Source: Janthinobacterium sp. 67 (GTDB lineage Bacteria > Pseudomonadota > Gammaproteobacteria > Burkholderiales > Burkholderiaceae_D). From it: a DNA stretch of 64,000 bases. A program made the position numbers and the translations under genes. Positions 36,125-45,069 of the stretch are shown here, in pieces. Under the pieces are notes generated by a model. The model was not told where the DNA came from. It ran no database searches and saw only the letters and a program-made list of their open reading frames with translations. Numbering within the stretch: the stretch's first letter is position 1; the number at the start of each line of letters is the position of its first letter. The DNA lies in contig NZ_PGES01000001.1 in the NCBI RefSeq assembly GCF_002797895.1, positions 2,666,001-2,730,000 on the forward strand, read 5' to 3'.

Positions 36125-37789
36125 ATGCGCCAGCCAGCACCCACTCCCGCCATCACCGCCACCGCCAGTTTCCAGTCCCTGCAAGCGCATAGCGCCAGCC
36201 TGCGCGACGTGCATCTGCGCCAGCTGTTCGCGGCCGACCCCGCACGTTTTTCCAGCATGACGGTCGATGCGGCCGGCCTGCTGCTCGATTACTCGAAGAA
36301 CAGGGTCGACGCCACCGCCATGCGCCTGCTGATGGACCTGGCACGCGAGCGCGGCGTGGAAGCGCAGCGCGAAGCCATGTTCACTGGCGAGAAAATCAAT
36401 CTTACCGAACATCGGGCCGTTCTGCATACCGCTTTGCGCGCGCCGCGCGGCACCAGGCTGGTCGTCGATGGCCAGGATATCGATGCCGACGTGCAAGATG
36501 TGCTGCAACGCGTCAAGACGTTTACGGACAAGGTGCGCAATGGCAGCTGGCTCGGCTACACGGGCAAGCCGATTTGCGACATCGTCAACATCGGCATCGG
36601 CGGCTCGGACCTGGGTCCGAAAATGGCGTGCCTGGCCCTGCGCTCCTACGCCAACCCGGGCCTGGAAATGCATTTCGTTTCCAACGTCGACGGCCACGAC
36701 ATGGAAGCGACATTGTCCAGGGTCGATCCGGAAACGACCTTGTTCATCGTGGCATCGAAAACTTTCGTTACGGCTGAAACCATGCTCAACGCCAACACGG
36801 CGCGCGCCTGGTTCCTGCTCGAAGGCGAAGAAAGCGACTTGGCCAAGCACTTCGTGGCTGTCTCGACCAACACGCAAGCCATCGTCGACTTCGGCATTTC
36901 ACCGGACAATATGTTCCCGTTCTGGGACTGGGTCGGCGGCCGCTATTCCGTCTGGTCGTCGATCGGCCTGGCCGTGGCCCTGTCCGTGGGCTTTGAATAC
37001 TTCAGCGATTTCCTCGCCGGCGCGCATGCGATGGACCAGCATTTCCGCCAGGCGCCGCTGGAACAGAACATGCCCGTCGTGCTGGCCATGGTCGGTTTCT
37101 GGAACCGCCAGTTCCTCGACTGCGGCTCCGTTTCCATCGCGCCGTATCACCAGGACTTGAGCCGCTTTGCCGCCTATCTGCAACAGCTGGACATGGAAAG
37201 CAACGGCAAGCGCGTCACCAAGGATGGCGTGCCCGTCGATGTGCCGACCGGCCCCGTCATCTGGGGCGATTGCGGCACGAATGCGCAGCATGCGTATTTC
37301 CAGCTGCTGCACCAGGGCACGGACATCACGCCCATCGATTTCATCGCCGCCCTGCGCGCCACGCACGATTTGCCGGGCCACCACGACGCTCTGCTGGCCA
37401 ACTGCTTCGCCCAGTCGGAAGCCTTCATGACGGGCAAGACGGGCGAGGAAGTGCGTCTTGACTTGCAGGCGCAAGGCTTGCCGGACAGCGAGATCGAAGC
37501 GCTGGTGCCGCACAAGACTTTCCCAGGCAACCGCCCCAGCAACACCATTTTGATGGATCAGCTGACCCCGACCACCCTGGGCGCCCTGATCGCGCTGTAC
37601 GAACACAAAACCTTCGTGCAAGGCGTCCTGTGGAACGTCAACAGTTTCGACCAGTGGGGCGTGGAACTGGGCAAGGTGCTCGCCAAGAAAATCCAGGCCG
37701 AACTGACGGGCGAAGCCCGTCCCGACCACCACGACAGCTCGACCAATGGCTTGATTGCCCTGGCGAAAGCCGCCAAGGCGGCGTACTAA
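36125..37789 (+). CDS. pgi: Glucose-6-phosphate isomerase
   Basis: Interconverts glucose 6-phosphate and fructose 6-phosphate. The 554-aa protein has both SIS domains, with NIGIGGSDLGPKM, SKTFVTAETM, GGRYSVWSSIGL and KVLAKKIQ signatures and the catalytic Glu in FPFWDWVGGRYS...FRQAPLEQNMPV. Length is usual for the large bacterial form. It is followed 14 bp later by the SMP-30 gene. Confidence 0.96.
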   Translation: MRQPAPTPAITATASFQSLQAHSASLRDVHLRQLFAADPARFSSMTVDAAGLLLDYSKNRVDATAMRLLMDLARERGVEAQREAMFTGEKINLTEHRAVLHTALRAPRGTRLVVDGQDIDADVQDVLQRVKTFTDKVRNGSWLGYTGKPICDIVNIGIGGSDLGPKMACLALRSYANPGLEMHFVSNVDGHDMEATLSRVDPETTLFIVASKTFVTAETMLNANTARAWFLLEGEESDLAKHFVAVSTNTQAIVDFGISPDNMFPFWDWVGGRYSVWSSIGLAVALSVGFEYFSDFLAGAHAMDQHFRQAPLEQNMPVVLAMVGFWNRQFLDCGSVSIAPYHQDLSRFAAYLQQLDMESNGKRVTKDGVPVDVPTGPVIWGDCGTNAQHAYFQLLHQGTDITPIDFIAALRATHDLPGHHDALLANCFAQSEAFMTGKTGEEVRLDLQAQGLPDSEIEALVPHKTFPGNRPSNTILMDQLTPTTLGALIALYEHKTFVQGVLWNVNSFDQWGVELGKVLAKKIQAELTGEARPDHHDSSTNGLIALAKAAKAAY

Positions 37790-37803
37790 CTTAATTGAGG
37801 TTT

Positions 37804-38700
37804 ATGAATATTTACGAAATCAAAGTAGTGAGCGACAAGCCCATGCAAGTGGGCGAATGCCCGCTATGGCATGGCAAGGAAGCGGCCCTGTACTGGGTCG
37901 ATATCGATGGCCGCGCCGTGCACCGCTTGCACCCGGCCAGCGGCAAGCATGAGCAATGGAGCATGCCGACGGAACCGTCAGCGCTGGCCATCAATGCGGG
38001 CGGCGGCCTGATCGTGGCCTTGCGCAGCGGCTTTGCCCACCTCGACACGAAGACGGGCAGCCTGGCGGAAATCGCCCCGGCGCCTTTCGACATGGCCACC
38101 ACGCGCTTCAACGATGGCAAGGTCGACCCGGCAGGCCGTTTCTGGGTCGGCACGATTTTCGAACCGCGCAACGCTGACGCTGCAGAGATGTTTGTGCTGG
38201 AAAAGGGACAAGTGCGCAAGGTCTGGTCGGGCGGCATGACCGTGTCGAATGGCCTGGGCTTCAGCCCGGACAAGCGCACCATGTACCACTCGGACACCAC
38301 CACGCACCGCATCGACCGCTTCGATTTCGATGCGGCCTCGGGGGCCATTTCCGCGCCGCAACCGTTCCAGCGTTTTTCCACGGACAAGAAAGCGTTTGAT
38401 TACGGCGGGCGCCCAGATGGCGCGGCCGTTGACAGCGAAGGCAATTACTGGTCGGCCATGTTTGAAGGCGGCAAGATCTTGCGCTTCGCACCCGATGGCC
38501 ATCTGCTGGGCGAAATCAGCGTGCCCGTGCGCTGCCCCACCATGGTGACGTTCGGCGGGCCCGACCTGCGCACCCTGTACATCACCAGCGCCAGCCACAA
38601 CCGTTCGGCTGCGGAGATCGCCGACTACCCGTTGACGGGCCACGTGCTGTCCGTGCGCGTGGACGTGGCGGGCCAGCCGGAAACAGCTTACCAGGCGTAA
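37804..38700 (+). CDS. SMP-30/gluconolactonase family lactonase
   Basis: A 298-aa beta-propeller lactonase, likely hydrolysing glucono-1,5-lactone or a related sugar lactone. All four metal ligands are seen: Glu in GECPLW, Asn in RFNDGKVD, Asn in VSNGLGFSPD and Asp in RPDGAAVD. ATG 37804 is chosen; a TTG three codons earlier is possible. Following pgi in the same direction, it links the free-glucose oxidation route to the Entner-Doudoroff genes. The family-A repeats start 15 bp after its stop. Confidence 0.88.
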   Translation: MNIYEIKVVSDKPMQVGECPLWHGKEAALYWVDIDGRAVHRLHPASGKHEQWSMPTEPSALAINAGGGLIVALRSGFAHLDTKTGSLAEIAPAPFDMATTRFNDGKVDPAGRFWVGTIFEPRNADAAEMFVLEKGQVRKVWSGGMTVSNGLGFSPDKRTMYHSDTTTHRIDRFDFDAASGAISAPQPFQRFSTDKKAFDYGGRPDGAAVDSEGNYWSAMFEGGKILRFAPDGHLLGEISVPVRCPTMVTFGGPDLRTLYITSASHNRSAAEIADYPLTGHVLSVRVDVAGQPETAYQA

Positions 38701-38714
38701 TCCTTGCCAGTCAC

Positions 38715-38815
38715 GTAGGTCGGATTAGCGGGGCAAAGCCCTGCGTAATCCGACACCATTGTTGAGCGTGGCGGCGTCGGATTACGCGCAGCTTCGCTGC
38801 GCTAATCCGACCTAC
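38715..38815. repeat. REPIN-like inverted pair, family A
   Basis: A forward unit (GTAGGTCGGATTAGCG, 38715-38756) and a reverse unit (GTCGGATTACGCGCAGC...GTAGG complement, 38776-38815) are separated by ACCATTGTTGAGCGTGGCGG. Each unit has 9-bp GTCGGATTA/TAATCCGAC arms, a variable GC stem and one bulged base on one arm. Closely similar to 3271-3438 and 38921-38997. Confidence 0.85.
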
Positions 38816-38867
38816 CGGACTGCCCGTGCCCAGAGACGTGGCGGACCGGCCGTAATCGTTTGCCAGC

Positions 38868-38910
38868 AAGAAAAAGCGCCGGCACCCGCAAGGGTCAGGC
38901 GCTTTTTCTT
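38868..38910. terminator. Bidirectional terminator between the SMP-30 gene and cheV
   Basis: AAGAAAAAGCGCC and its complement GGCGCTTTTTCTT enclose a 17-base loop that can add further pairs (CACCC/AGGGT). A- and T-tracts on both sides allow it to end both convergent transcripts. Confidence 0.85.
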
Positions 38911-38920
38911 GTGCAACGGC

Positions 38921-38997
38921 GTAGGTCGGATTAGCGGGACGAAGGCCCGCGTAATCCGACACCATTGTTGACCGTAGCGGTGTCGAATTACCGCGAC
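38921..38997. repeat. Truncated family-A REPIN at the cheV stop codon
   Basis: A complete forward unit (38921-38963), the conserved spacer ACCATTGTTGACCGTAGCGG and the first bases of a degraded reverse unit (GTCGAATTACCGCGAC). The TTA inside this last piece is the complement of the cheV TAA stop. Confidence 0.75.
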
Positions 38998-39941
38998 AAT
39001 ACCTTGCGGATCGTCTCGGCCAGTTCAGCCGCCACAAACTTGGCCACATAGCCATCGGCGCCCACGCCCTTGACGTGGTCTTCGTTGGTCGAACCCGTCA
39101 GCGACGAATGGATCACCACGGGGATGTTGGAGAAACGGCCATCGTTCTTGATGTTGCGCGTCAAGGTAAAGCCATCCATTTCCGGCATTTCCAGGTCGGT
39201 CAGCACCAGCGCGACCTTGTCTTTCGCCGTCTTGCCTTCCGTCGCCGCCTGGGCCGAGATCGCCTGCAGGCGTTCCCATGCTTCCTTGCCCGTCTTGGTC
39301 ATGATGAAAGGCACGCCCATCGCTTCGAGACCCTTTTCGATCAGCGAGCGGGCCAGCGAGGAATCGTCGGCCGCGAGGATCACGGCGCCGGCCGGCAAGC
39401 GCACTTGCGGGCCGATGCTGTTCTCGTCCACGTCCGGGTCGCCCGACGGCAGCACATTGCGCAGGATTTGCTCCACGTCCAGCACTTGCGCCAGGCGCGT
39501 CTTGTCCGTGTCGCCATCGAGGCGCGCGATGCTGGTGACGAGGCCGCCACCGACACTCGATTCGGCCGACAGCACCTGGTTCCATTCCAAGCGCACGATT
39601 TCATCGACCTCTTCCACGGCAAACGCCTGTGTCGAGCGGGCAAATTCGGTCACCATCAGGATCTTCAAGCCGCTGCTCTTGCAGCCGACCGCCATCGGCA
39701 AGTCGATCACGGGCACGATCTGGCCACGGATATTGACCACGCCCAGCATGTGCGGGTGCGAACCGGCCACGGCCGTGATGGCCGGCATTTCCATGATTTC
39801 GCGGACTTTGAACACATTGATGCCGAACAGTTCGCGGCTGGTCGAGTGATCGCTGGTGCCCAGCTTGAACAGGAACAGTTCGAATTTGTTATTGCCCGTC
39901 AGGCTGGTGCGTTCATCGACATCTTGCTGCATTGAATTCAT
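38988..39941 (-). CDS. cheV: Chemotaxis coupling protein CheV
   Basis: A 317-aa fusion: CheW-like domain at about 18-165 (FGINVFKVREIMEMP, GVVNIRGQIVPVIDL) and receiver at about 188-315 (ILAADDSSLARSLIEKGLEA, phosphoacceptor Asp in LVLTDLEMPEMDG, SSLTG, VAKF). CheV docks receptors to CheA and buffers phosphate. It stands alone here, about 7 kb from the nearest chemoreceptor. Its TAA stop lies in a degraded family-A repeat. Confidence 0.94.
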   Translation of the reverse strand: MNSMQQDVDERTSLTGNNKFELFLFKLGTSDHSTSRELFGINVFKVREIMEMPAITAVAGSHPHMLGVVNIRGQIVPVIDLPMAVGCKSSGLKILMVTEFARSTQAFAVEEVDEIVRLEWNQVLSAESSVGGGLVTSIARLDGDTDKTRLAQVLDVEQILRNVLPSGDPDVDENSIGPQVRLPAGAVILAADDSSLARSLIEKGLEAMGVPFIMTKTGKEAWERLQAISAQAATEGKTAKDKVALVLTDLEMPEMDGFTLTRNIKNDGRFSNIPVVIHSSLTGSTNEDHVKGVGADGYVAKFVAAELAETIRKVLSR

Positions 39942-40371
39942 TGTGTCCCCTTGAGCCGTCTTGTAAAGTTAAGTCGCCTGCCCCTGATGCTGCGGACAGT
40001 GCGGACTGCACGTCGCACGGACGTCGGATGGCGGGTTCGGGGCATGGCCGGCGCTAGCGGTGCAGTGTGTATCGTGCAATTTCATACAACCAATAGTTGC
40101 TATCGATTCGAGCTTGAATTATACGGTTTTTTACTTTCCTCAAAGCTACTTTACGCTGCCAACGGCGATACTGGCAGCATTTCTTGATTTGCCTGTTGCT
40201 ACAGCGCAAATGATGATGGAGAGAACTAGAAATTTCCCTGGCAACCATGGTTGCTTTGAAAAGCCATGTGACAAGCACGACGCTGCGCCAGCGCCGGTGA
40301 ACGGCATATAATGGCCATGCCGGCATCGCTGGCAGGCATAGCGGGCAAAATGGCGACGGCAGCGGCTGGAA

Positions 40372-40386
40372 TGTAGTAAAATTTCT
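40372..40386 (+). promoter_or_regulatory. HexR-like operator 1 of zwf
   Basis: TGTAGTAAAATTTCT shares its first 14 bases with the core of the edd site read on its own strand (TGTAGTAAAATTTC). It is the upstream one of two sites before zwf. Confidence 0.6.
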
Positions 40387-40403
40387 TGCAATTGCCTGTT
40401 CTA

Positions 40404-40418
40404 CGTAGTAAATTTACA
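40404..40418 (+). promoter_or_regulatory. HexR-like operator 2 of zwf
   Basis: CGTAGTAAATTTACA matches 13 of 15 positions of TGTARTwwwATTACA and sits nine bases before a TATAGT box, so binding would overlap the promoter. Confidence 0.65.
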
Positions 40419-40504
40419 CCATCGATTATAGTAGCGACAGACTGGCACTTCCGGTCGGTTTCCTCCCCGCTCCGGCCCTTTTACTTTTGCGACGACACTC
40501 ACTT

Positions 40505-41977
40505 ATGGCACTTACCGATTTTGACCTGGTCCTGTTTGGCGGCAGCGGCGATTTAGCAATGCGCAAGTTGTTGCCTGCAATGTATGCGCGCGACGTCGCG
40601 AACGATTTGCCGCCGACGGCGCGCATCATCTGTGTGGGCCGCCAGGACAGCGGCCAGGATGCTTTCCTGAAAATGGTGGAAACCAACTCGCGCCCGCATA
40701 TCAAGGCCAGCACCCTGAATGCCGCCACCTGGAGCAAATTCTGCGCGCGCATCGTGTACGTGTCGCTCAACGCCAGCGATGCGGCCACGTATGCCCCACT
40801 GGTCGAAGCGCTGCGCGGCGATGCCGACCTGACGCGCGTGTACTACCTGGCGACGCCGCCCCATCTGTTCGCCCTGATCTGCGACAACCTGGAAGACAAC
40901 GGCCTGGTGACGCCGAACTCGCGCGTGGTGCTGGAAAAACCGCTGGGCCGCGACCTGGCCAGCGCCAAGCAGATCAACGCCGAAGTGGGCAAGGTCTTCC
41001 AGGAATCGCAGATCTACCGTATCGACCATTACCTGGGCAAGGAAACCGTGCAGAACTTGCTGGCCCTGCGCTTCGGCAACATCCTGTTCGAACCGCTGTG
41101 GCGCCGCGAATGGATTTCCGACGTGCAGATCACCATCGCCGAGAAACTGGGCGTAGGCAACCGCATGGGTTACTACGACACCTCGGGCGCGCTGCGCGAC
41201 ATGCTGCAAAACCACTTGCTGCAACTGCTGTGCATCGTCGCCATGGAGCCGCCGACTTCGATCGCGCCGGACGCCGTGCGCGATGAAAAGCTGCAAGTGC
41301 TGCGCTCGCTGAAAAAATTCACGCCCACCACCCTGGCGCAAAACATCGTGCGCGGCCAGTACCGTGCCGGCCACGTGGACGGCGCCACCGTGCCGAGCTA
41401 CCGCGACGAGCCCGATGCGCCGGAACATTCGCGCACCGAGACCTTCGTTGCCCTGAAGGCCGAAATCGACACCTGGCGCTGGGCCGGCGTGCCGTTCTAC
41501 CTGCGCACGGGCAAGCGCATGGCCGACAGCCTGGCCGAGATCGTCGTGCGCTTCAAGCAGATTCCGCACTCGATCTTCAACCAGCCGACGTCGAGCTTCC
41601 AGCCGAACTGCCTGGTGATCCGTCTGCAGCCGGACGAAGGCCTGCGCATGAATCTGATGGCGAAGACCCCGGGCGACGGCATGCGCTTGAAACCGGCGGA
41701 ACTGGAACTCGATTTCCGCGAATCGTTCAAGACCCCGCGCATGGACGCCTACGAGCGTTTGCTGCTCGACGTGCTGCGCGGCCAGCTGACCCTGTTCATG
41801 CGCGGCGACGAACTGGAAGCGGCCTGGGAATGGGTCGAACCGATTCTCGACAGCTGGGAACAGAACGACAGCGCGCCGATTCCGTACACGGCCGGCACCT
41901 GGGGCCCGGCGGCCGCCAGCGCCCTGATCGGCCGCGATGGCTTGCAGTGGCGTGAAGAAGCATTACCCGAGGATTAA
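40505..41977 (+). CDS. zwf: Glucose-6-phosphate 1-dehydrogenase
   Basis: Oxidises glucose 6-phosphate with NAD(P)+ to 6-phosphogluconolactone, feeding both the Entner-Doudoroff and pentose phosphate routes. The 490-aa protein shows the Rossmann motif FGGSGDLAMRKLLPAMY and the substrate/catalytic signature RIDHYLGKE. ATG 40505 is chosen over a TTG six codons earlier. No pgl (6-phosphogluconolactonase) gene is next to it; the SMP-30 gene 3 kb upstream could serve instead. hexR follows 87 bp later. Confidence 0.96.
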   Translation: MALTDFDLVLFGGSGDLAMRKLLPAMYARDVANDLPPTARIICVGRQDSGQDAFLKMVETNSRPHIKASTLNAATWSKFCARIVYVSLNASDAATYAPLVEALRGDADLTRVYYLATPPHLFALICDNLEDNGLVTPNSRVVLEKPLGRDLASAKQINAEVGKVFQESQIYRIDHYLGKETVQNLLALRFGNILFEPLWRREWISDVQITIAEKLGVGNRMGYYDTSGALRDMLQNHLLQLLCIVAMEPPTSIAPDAVRDEKLQVLRSLKKFTPTTLAQNIVRGQYRAGHVDGATVPSYRDEPDAPEHSRTETFVALKAEIDTWRWAGVPFYLRTGKRMADSLAEIVVRFKQIPHSIFNQPTSSFQPNCLVIRLQPDEGLRMNLMAKTPGDGMRLKPAELELDFRESFKTPRMDAYERLLLDVLRGQLTLFMRGDELEAAWEWVEPILDSWEQNDSAPIPYTAGTWGPAAASALIGRDGLQWREEALPED

Positions 41978-41989
41978 CAGGCAAGACAA

Positions 41990-42018
41990 GGGCCTGCCCG
42001 CAGATGGGCAGGCCCTTT
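41990..42018 (+). terminator. Hairpin between zwf and hexR
   Basis: GGGCCTGCCC, loop GCAGAT, GGGCAGGCCC followed by TTT. A 10-bp GC stem with a short T-tract, probably a partial terminator or attenuator. Confidence 0.6.
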
Positions 42019-42064
42019 ACCTGTCATCCCCACACTCCTGAACACCTACCAGAAGACTACCCTG

Positions 42065-42919
42065 ATGCTGCTTGATTCCATCCGCACCCAGCTCGATTCG
42101 CTCTCCAAGTCGGAGAAGAAGGTCGCGCTGGCCGTGCTTGACCAGCCTAACCAGACGGTCAGCCAGAACATCACGGCGCTGGCGAAAAGCGCGCAGGTGT
42201 CGGAACCGACCGTGGTGCGCTTTTGCCGCACCCTGGGCTATGACGGCTGGCATGAATTCAAGCTGAAGCTGGCGCAGGGCCTGGCCCTGGCCATGCCGGG
42301 CGCGAACGAGCAGCCGGCGCAGGATGACCTGGCGGCCGACCTGGTGAATAAAATCTGCAGCCGCTCGATCAACACCCTGCTCGACCTGCGCAACAACCTG
42401 AACCCGGAAGCGATCCAGCGCGCGCTCGACATCCTGTCGCGCGCCAGCAAGATCGAATTCTATGGCCAGGGCACGTCGGGCATCGTGGCGGCCGACGCAC
42501 AGCACAAGTTCTTCCGCTCGGGCGTGCCGACGGTCGCCTACAGCGATCCGAACATCCACAGCATCGCCGCTGCCCTGCTGCGCGGCGGCGACTGCCTGGT
42601 GGCCATCTCGCAGCGCGGCAACAGCCCCGCCCTGGTACGCTCCGTGAAACTGGCGCGCCGCGGCGGCGCCGACGTCGTCGTGCTGGCCCCTTCGGGCACC
42701 CCGCTGGCCGACCTGGCGACCGTGCTGATCCCGATCGACCTGGTCTTCAACACCGATCCCTACACCCCGATTTCCGCGCGCCTGGCCTACCTGGTCGTGA
42801 TCGACGTGCTGGCCGTGGGCCTGGCCCTGCAACGGGGACCGGAGTTCCGCAAGAAGATGCAGAATGCGCAGAAGGCGCTGCAGGAATTCGACATGCAGTT
42901 TGATTCTTTTATTGGCTGA
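42065..42919 (+). CDS. hexR: HexR-type transcriptional regulator (RpiR family)
   Basis: A 284-aa repressor with an N-terminal RpiR HTH (about 1-77, TVSQNITALAKSAQVSEPTVVRFCRTLGYDGWHEFKL) and a SIS sugar-phosphate domain (about 125-255, EFYGQGTSGIVAADAQHKFFRSG, SQRGNSPALVRSVKLA). In Pseudomonas HexR is released by KDPG. HexR-like sites are seen at edd, pgi and zwf. Its position behind zwf matches the Pseudomonas arrangement. No strong ribosome binding site is visible. Confidence 0.93.
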   Translation: MLLDSIRTQLDSLSKSEKKVALAVLDQPNQTVSQNITALAKSAQVSEPTVVRFCRTLGYDGWHEFKLKLAQGLALAMPGANEQPAQDDLAADLVNKICSRSINTLLDLRNNLNPEAIQRALDILSRASKIEFYGQGTSGIVAADAQHKFFRSGVPTVAYSDPNIHSIAAALLRGGDCLVAISQRGNSPALVRSVKLARRGGADVVVLAPSGTPLADLATVLIPIDLVFNTDPYTPISARLAYLVVIDVLAVGLALQRGPEFRKKMQNAQKALQEFDMQFDSFIG

Positions 42920-42951
42920 GGGGTATAGTTCCGGAGTAGCAGCAGACGGCT

Positions 42952-42978
42952 GGGGTCAGACCCGGCGGGTCTGACCCC
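42952..42978. repeat. Family-B palindrome between hexR and tal
   Basis: GGGGTCAGACCC, loop GGC, GGGTCTGACCCC: a perfect 12-bp inverted repeat. It differs from the 57661-57691 copy at one base pair (A-T against G-C) in the stem, with pairing kept. Confidence 0.85.
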
Positions 42979-43010
42979 GACTCCGACCACTTTAACTATC
43001 ATCTTTCGCC

Positions 43011-43946
43011 ATGAACCAACTCGAACAACTGAAGCAATTTACTACCGTGGTGGCCGACACCGGCGACTTCCAATCGATCCAGGCCTACACGCCGCGCGAT
43101 GCGACGACGAATCCGTCGCTGATCCTGAAGGCCGTGCAGAAGGATGAATACAAGCCGCTGCTGGAAAAGGCCGTGCGCGACCATCCGAACGCCTCGACCG
43201 CCGAAATCATCGACCGCCTGCTGATCGCGTTTGGCGTGGAAATCCTGCAAACCATCCCCGGCCGCGTCTCCACCGAGGTCGATGCACGCCTGTCGTTCGA
43301 CACGGAAGGCACCGTCGCCAAGGGCCGCGACCTGATCGCCCTGTATTCGAACGCGGGCATCCCGCGCGAGCGCGTGCTGATCAAGATCGCCTCCACCTGG
43401 GAAGGCATCCGCGCCGCCGCCATCCTGGAAAAGGAAGGCATCCGCTGCAACATGACCCTGCTGTTCTCGCTGGCGCAGGCGATTGCCTGCGCCGAAGCGG
43501 GCGCCCAGCTCATTTCACCGTTCGTCGGCCGCATCTACGACTGGTACAAGAAATCGACGGGCATCGACTACATGGGCGCGGAAGACCCGGGCGTGCAATC
43601 GGTCCGCCGCATCTACAACTACTACCGCAAGTTCGGCTACAAGACCGAGGTAATGGGCGCGAGCTTCCGCAACACGTCGCAAATCCTCGAACTGGCCGGC
43701 TGCGACCTGCTCACCATCAGCCCCGACCTGCTGCAAAAGCTGGCCGACAGCGATGCGCCGGTGGAACGCAAGCTGAGCGCCGAAGCGGCGCCGTCGACCA
43801 ACATCGTGCAAATGTCGCTGAACGAAGAAGCCTTCCGCTTCATGATGAATGAAGACGCGATGGCGACGGAAAAACTGGCCGAAGGCATCCGCGCCTTCTG
43901 CGTCGATTCCGGCAAGCTGAAACAGATGATCGCGGCACTGCGTTAA
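43011..43946 (+). CDS. tal: Transaldolase
   Basis: Transfers dihydroxyacetone units between sedoheptulose 7-phosphate and glyceraldehyde 3-phosphate in the pentose phosphate pathway. The 311-aa TalB-type protein shows [12 protein letters not shown], the Schiff-base Lys region [12 protein letters not shown] and [12 protein letters not shown]. It is likely in one unit with zwf and hexR, although a family-B palindrome stands between hexR and it. Confidence 0.95.
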   Translation: MNQLEQLKQFTTVVADTGDFQSIQAYTPRDATTNPSLILKAVQKDEYKPLLEKAVRDHPNASTAEIIDRLLIAFGVEILQTIPGRVSTEVDARLSFDTEGTVAKGRDLIALYSNAGIPRERVLIKIASTWEGIRAAAILEKEGIRCNMTLLFSLAQAIACAEAGAQLISPFVGRIYDWYKKSTGIDYMGAEDPGVQSVRRIYNYYRKFGYKTEVMGASFRNTSQILELAGCDLLTISPDLLQKLADSDAPVERKLSAEAAPSTNIVQMSLNEEAFRFMMNEDAMATEKLAEGIRAFCVDSGKLKQMIAALR

Positions 43947-43958
43947 TTCCGGCACGCG

Positions 43959-44000
43959 AAAAAAAAGCGGCGTCCGTGCATGGCACGGCGCCGCTTTTTT
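43959..44000 (+). terminator. Rho-independent terminator of tal
   Basis: GCGGCGTCCGTGC, loop ATG, GCACGGCGCCGC with one bulge, preceded by eight A and followed by six T. It can work on both strands, ending tal and the convergent lipoprotein gene. Confidence 0.9.
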
Positions 44001-44013
44001 CATGCCCGCGCGA

Positions 44014-44865
44014 TCAGGAGCAACGGAACGTGGCCACGCCCTGGTAATTGGCGCCATTGGCCAGCTGCGCCTTGTAGGCGGCGATCAGCAGATAGCGGCC
44101 GGCGCCGCCGTCGCCCAGCATCAGCTGCGCGCCCGTGCCGCTCGACAGGTAGCCGCCGATAATGCTGCTCGACGCGGCCGAAGCCATGCTCGTTGACGCG
44201 CTGACCTTGCCCGTGCTGCCACCGGCGCTGGCATCGATGGACAGCGCCACCTTGGCGCCGGATGCATCGAACGACACGCTGGCGGTACCGCTGGCCTTGC
44301 CGAAGTTGGCATCCGAGGAGACGCTGGCGCCACCCGTGTAGGCCGGCGCCGTGAACGTACCCGCGTCGCAGCTTGGCGTGCCGCTGGCAGGCAGCGCGGC
44401 GAGGGCATTGTAAGCAACGTAATGGGCGCTGGCGTTATTGCCAGGCAAGCTGGTGGCGCCAAAGGTGTTGGTAAACGTCCCCTTGAACCAGCGTCCCTGC
44501 GCGAAGCTGGCATCGCCGCTAATTTCGCGCGTGACGGCCGGATTGCCGGTGAAGACGATGCCATTGATGTCGCTCAGGGCGCCAGCAGCGTCCTGCACCA
44601 GTGAACCGGCCTTGCCACTGCTCTGCAAGCCGATCGAGGCAAAGACAAAACGGGCACTGTCGCCTTTGACAAAGCGCGCGCTGACGGCGCCCGTGTTTTC
44701 GCCAGTGGCTGTGGGCACGACAGGAACGACGGGCGCCACCGGATCGGCAGGCTTGGCCGTGTTCACGGCAACCGACGTGTCGGATGGGGAGGACGAGCCG
44801 CCACCACCGCAAGCGGCAAGCGAAGCGGCGATCAGGGTCAGAACAACAGCGTGATTCAGTTGCAT
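44014..44865 (-). CDS. Putative lipoprotein, unknown function
   Basis: ATG complementary to 44863-44865 gives a clean signal peptide (MQLNHAVVLTLIAASLAAC) with lipobox LAAC (Cys19), followed by GGGGSSS. The 283-aa product has a Pro/Val-rich spacer (about 35-55) and a Ser/Gly/Ala-rich beta-type domain with two cysteines near 175 and the last residues. I recognise no family. The Gly/Ser tether after the lipidated Cys is typical of surface-exposed lipoproteins of this group. Confidence 0.75.
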   Translation of the reverse strand: MQLNHAVVLTLIAASLAACGGGGSSSPSDTSVAVNTAKPADPVAPVVPVVPTATGENTGAVSARFVKGDSARFVFASIGLQSSGKAGSLVQDAAGALSDINGIVFTGNPAVTREISGDASFAQGRWFKGTFTNTFGATSLPGNNASAHYVAYNALAALPASGTPSCDAGTFTAPAYTGGASVSSDANFGKASGTASVSFDASGAKVALSIDASAGGSTGKVSASTSMASAASSSIIGGYLSSGTGAQLMLGDGGAGRYLLIAAYKAQLANGANYQGVATFRCS

Positions 44866-45069
44866 ACGATTCCAATAAAAAAAGCAAGACATAAGGAATC
44901 CTTGGCACATGCCAAAAATTCAACGTCCAATATTATGCAACATTTCTCAGGAGAATGGTTGCCTTAAAGAATTTTATTAATACTAACAATGCGACTATAG
45001 CTAGCGCGACTGTGTCGTGGCGCCGCGCTGGCGGTAAAATACCTGGCTACAGGCCGCCAACGACTACTC

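Larger units (their letters stand above)
39942..40504. other. Long control region ahead of zwf
   Basis: 563 bp without a convincing gene; short frames here have no ribosome binding site or family features. It holds the promoter of leftward cheV (no clear box seen) and, from 40372 on, two HexR-like sites and a possible -10 (TATAGT, 40427-40432) of zwf. Confidence 0.5.

Noticed and set aside
40060..40311. 83-aa frame in the zwf control region
   Set aside because: No ribosome binding site, no family features, and the region is more AT-rich than real genes nearby.
42952..42978. Palindrome before tal as a rho-independent terminator
   Set aside because: It has no T-tract on either side and matches the dispersed family-B repeats, so it is annotated as a repeat; it may still affect transcription.
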